From Anaerofustis sp. (lineage in GTDB: Bacteria > Bacillota > Clostridia > Eubacteriales > Anaerofustaceae), in contig NZ_JAHZIA010000064.1 of assembly GCF_019420015.1 (NCBI RefSeq), positions 18,112 to 26,121 on the forward strand: a stretch of DNA of 8,010 nt. Reading direction: 5' to 3'. The translations under genes and the position numbers were made by a program. A model generated the notes under the pieces. It saw only the letters and a program-made list of their open reading frames with translations. It did not search any database and had not been told where the DNA came from. Shown piece by piece: positions 6,700 to 8,010 of this stretch; positions within the stretch are counted from its first letter, which is position 1, and each line of letters begins with the position of its first letter.

Positions 6700-7986
6700 A
6701 TGTTTAGAGATACTTTAACAAAAAGAATCAAAATGTTGTCGATATTTTTGGTAATACTGTTTGCATTGCTTACGGTTTTTATAATAAAAGCATTCATCTT
6801 CCAAGACGAAGAAAACATGAAAGAACTTTCAAAGCAATATCAAAAAACAGTACAAACATTTTATCCCAGAGGAGCAATACTGGACAGAAACGGAATCAAC
6901 TTCTCCGATAAAAATGAAAACCCAAGTCTACCCGTTCCGAATAACATAAACTTTAAAGTCGGAAAAACCTTTATAGGAAATATCCAAATAAATGATCAAA
7001 CCACAACAAAGGATGCCGTAAAAGGAATAAGCGGACTTCAACTTTATTACGACAGCCTTTTAAACGGAGGCCCTCCCATAAAAATAAAAGCCCAAATAGA
7101 TGCAAACGGGAATATCATAGACGAAAAAAGCTACACGGCAGTAAATGACCATATAAACGAAGGAAATACCGTTCATACAACCGTAGACTACCATATCCAA
7201 GAATACACCGAGAATTATTTGGGAAATTTTTTAAAAGAAAATAATTTTAAAGGCGGCAGTGTAATACTGACAAATATAAAAACAGGTGAAATACTTGCAA
7301 TGGCATCAAATGATAATACGCTGAATAAAAATATGCTTTCATATCAACCGGGAAGTGTCTTTAAAATTTTAACGTTGGCTCTGGCAGTGGAGAATAATGT
7401 TGTTGATTTAGATGAGGAGTTTAATTGTACAGGGAAAATAAAAATAGGCTCTGTGACAAGGTACTGCCATGAAGGAAAAGGACACGGCAAAATAACCGCA
7501 AAAGAAGGTCTTAGTTTATCCTGTAATGAGGTATTCTACAGATTGGCAAAAAGATTAAATGTAAAAGACAAAAAAGGAAACATAATATCGAACAAGATAA
7601 TCGATTATGCACATACATTGGGTTTTGGAAGTCCTAATGATAAACAAAACAAAAATAAAAAATTTATACTTGAGTATAACGACTACTATTCTTTTGTGCC
7701 TGAGAAAATATACAACAACATGGACACTTTCAATTTGGCTTTGGGACAAGGGGATGTACAAGCAACTCCGCTATTATTAAATACCATTATGAGTGCAATC
7801 GCAAACGGAGGAACGGGGTACTATCCCTATATAGTGGAAAGCGTTAAAAGTCCATCAGAAGAAATAATTGAAATCAAAAAAAATCAAATTTTCGATTTGC
7901 ATTTAAGTCCAAAGACAATCAAAGTCCTTCAACAAGCCCTTGGAATGACCTGCAGCGCACCAGAATTTATATTTCAGACAAGATAG
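6700..7986 (+). CDS. Class B penicillin-binding protein, transpeptidase domain truncated before the KTG motif
   Basis: 428 residues: a basic N-terminus, one membrane anchor (about 13-34), the juxtamembrane FYPRGAILDRNG (54-65) typical of class B PBPs, a short linker region with GISGLQLYYDSLLNG (109-123), then the transpeptidase domain. The nucleophile motif is SVFK (Ser219-Lys222, in YQPGSVFK) and the second motif is SCN (274-276, in LSLSCNEVFY). LALGQGDVQATPLLL (346-360) is also conserved. The third motif, KTG, is absent: after QQALGMTCS (411-419) the family would continue with a glycine-rich GTG/GTA stretch and KTGTA. Here the frame reads APEFIFQTR and stops. The short N-terminal part resembles PbpA-type elongation or division PBPs with a small pedestal domain. 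As written it would be inactive. There is no Shine-Dalgarno sequence before the ATG, and an in-frame stop at 6664-6666 with no start codon in between rules out a longer N-terminus. Confidence 0.85.
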   Translation: MFRDTLTKRIKMLSIFLVILFALLTVFIIKAFIFQDEENMKELSKQYQKTVQTFYPRGAILDRNGINFSDKNENPSLPVPNNINFKVGKTFIGNIQINDQTTTKDAVKGISGLQLYYDSLLNGGPPIKIKAQIDANGNIIDEKSYTAVNDHINEGNTVHTTVDYHIQEYTENYLGNFLKENNFKGGSVILTNIKTGEILAMASNDNTLNKNMLSYQPGSVFKILTLALAVENNVVDLDEEFNCTGKIKIGSVTRYCHEGKGHGKITAKEGLSLSCNEVFYRLAKRLNVKDKKGNIISNKIIDYAHTLGFGSPNDKQNKNKKFILEYNDYYSFVPEKIYNNMDTFNLALGQGDVQATPLLLNTIMSAIANGGTGYYPYIVESVKSPSEEIIEIKKNQIFDLHLSPKTIKVLQQALGMTCSAPEFIFQTR

Positions 7987-8010
7987 TAAATCTTCCAAAC
8001 GTACTATTTT
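7957..8010. other. Unexplained terminal segment replacing the end of the PBP gene
   Basis: From about 7951-7957 onward no plus-strand frame restores the expected PBP sequence. The PBP frame stops at 7984-7986, and the other two frames give no GTG or KTG motif. The end can fold as AAGATAGTA (7980-7988) with TACTATTTT (8002-8010), a 9-bp stem with one G-T pair. The segment may be the edge of an inserted or repeated element, a rearrangement or an assembly error. It is too short to identify. Confidence 0.4.

Noticed and set aside
7555..7761. 68-codon antisense frame inside the PBP gene
   Set aside because: No start signal or domain; it overlaps conserved transpeptidase coding sequence.
7961..7980. 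Alternative-frame NLYF reading near the PBP break, resembling part of a TEV protease site (vector contamination?)
   Set aside because: The full ENLYFQ-G/S site is not encoded, codon use is not vector-like and no other vector sequence is visible. Coincidence is more likely.

Overview
The window looks like chromosomal DNA from an AT-rich, low-GC Firmicute, most likely an anaerobic clostridial or Tissierellia-type (Peptoniphilaceae-like) bacterium. This rests on strong A/T bias in coding and spacer DNA, heavy AAA/ATA/AGA codon use, strong GGAGG-type ribosome binding sites, and the style of the proteins (long nicotinate phosphoribosyltransferase, HIGN-type ArgS, short class B PBP). The genus is an inference. 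Coding density is high. The longest spacers are 127 bp (701-827) and 117 bp (6583-6699), so no gene-free stretch exceeds 300 bases.

Layout. (1) Positions 1-700, minus strand: a LysR-type regulator cut by the window start. It is transcribed divergently from (2) 828-1835, plus strand: a YeiH/UPF0324 multi-pass membrane protein annotated as a putative sulfate/sulfite exporter. Their shared spacer carries a perfect 14-bp palindrome between two candidate promoters, the classic LysR-regulator/target layout. (3) 1861-1890: a perfect inverted repeat with T-runs on both sides, serving as a bidirectional terminator between the exporter and the operon arriving from the other side. (4) 6582 down to 1893, minus strand: a tight four-gene operon, pncB - ddl - argS - C_GCAxxG_C_C family protein, with gaps of only 18, 12 (to the argS ATG) and 13 bp. 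It joins NAD salvage, peptidoglycan precursor synthesis, tRNA charging and a cysteine-motif protein of unknown role. (5) 6583-6699: a divergent promoter region with a perfect extended -10 for the operon. (6) 6700-7986, plus strand: a class B penicillin-binding protein that has the SxxK and SxN motifs but stops before any KTG motif.

Functionally, the left part is a sulfur-oxyanion regulator/transporter module. The right part mixes housekeeping genes, with two cell-wall genes (ddl and the PBP) read divergently around pncB. No mobile element, CRISPR array, tRNA or rRNA was recognised. The main anomaly is at the right end. From about 7951-7957 to 8010 the PBP reading frame loses resemblance to the family and stops in all plausible continuations. 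This suggests an insertion, rearrangement or assembly junction, although the cause cannot be told from this window. I do not see a convincing new multi-gene system here.
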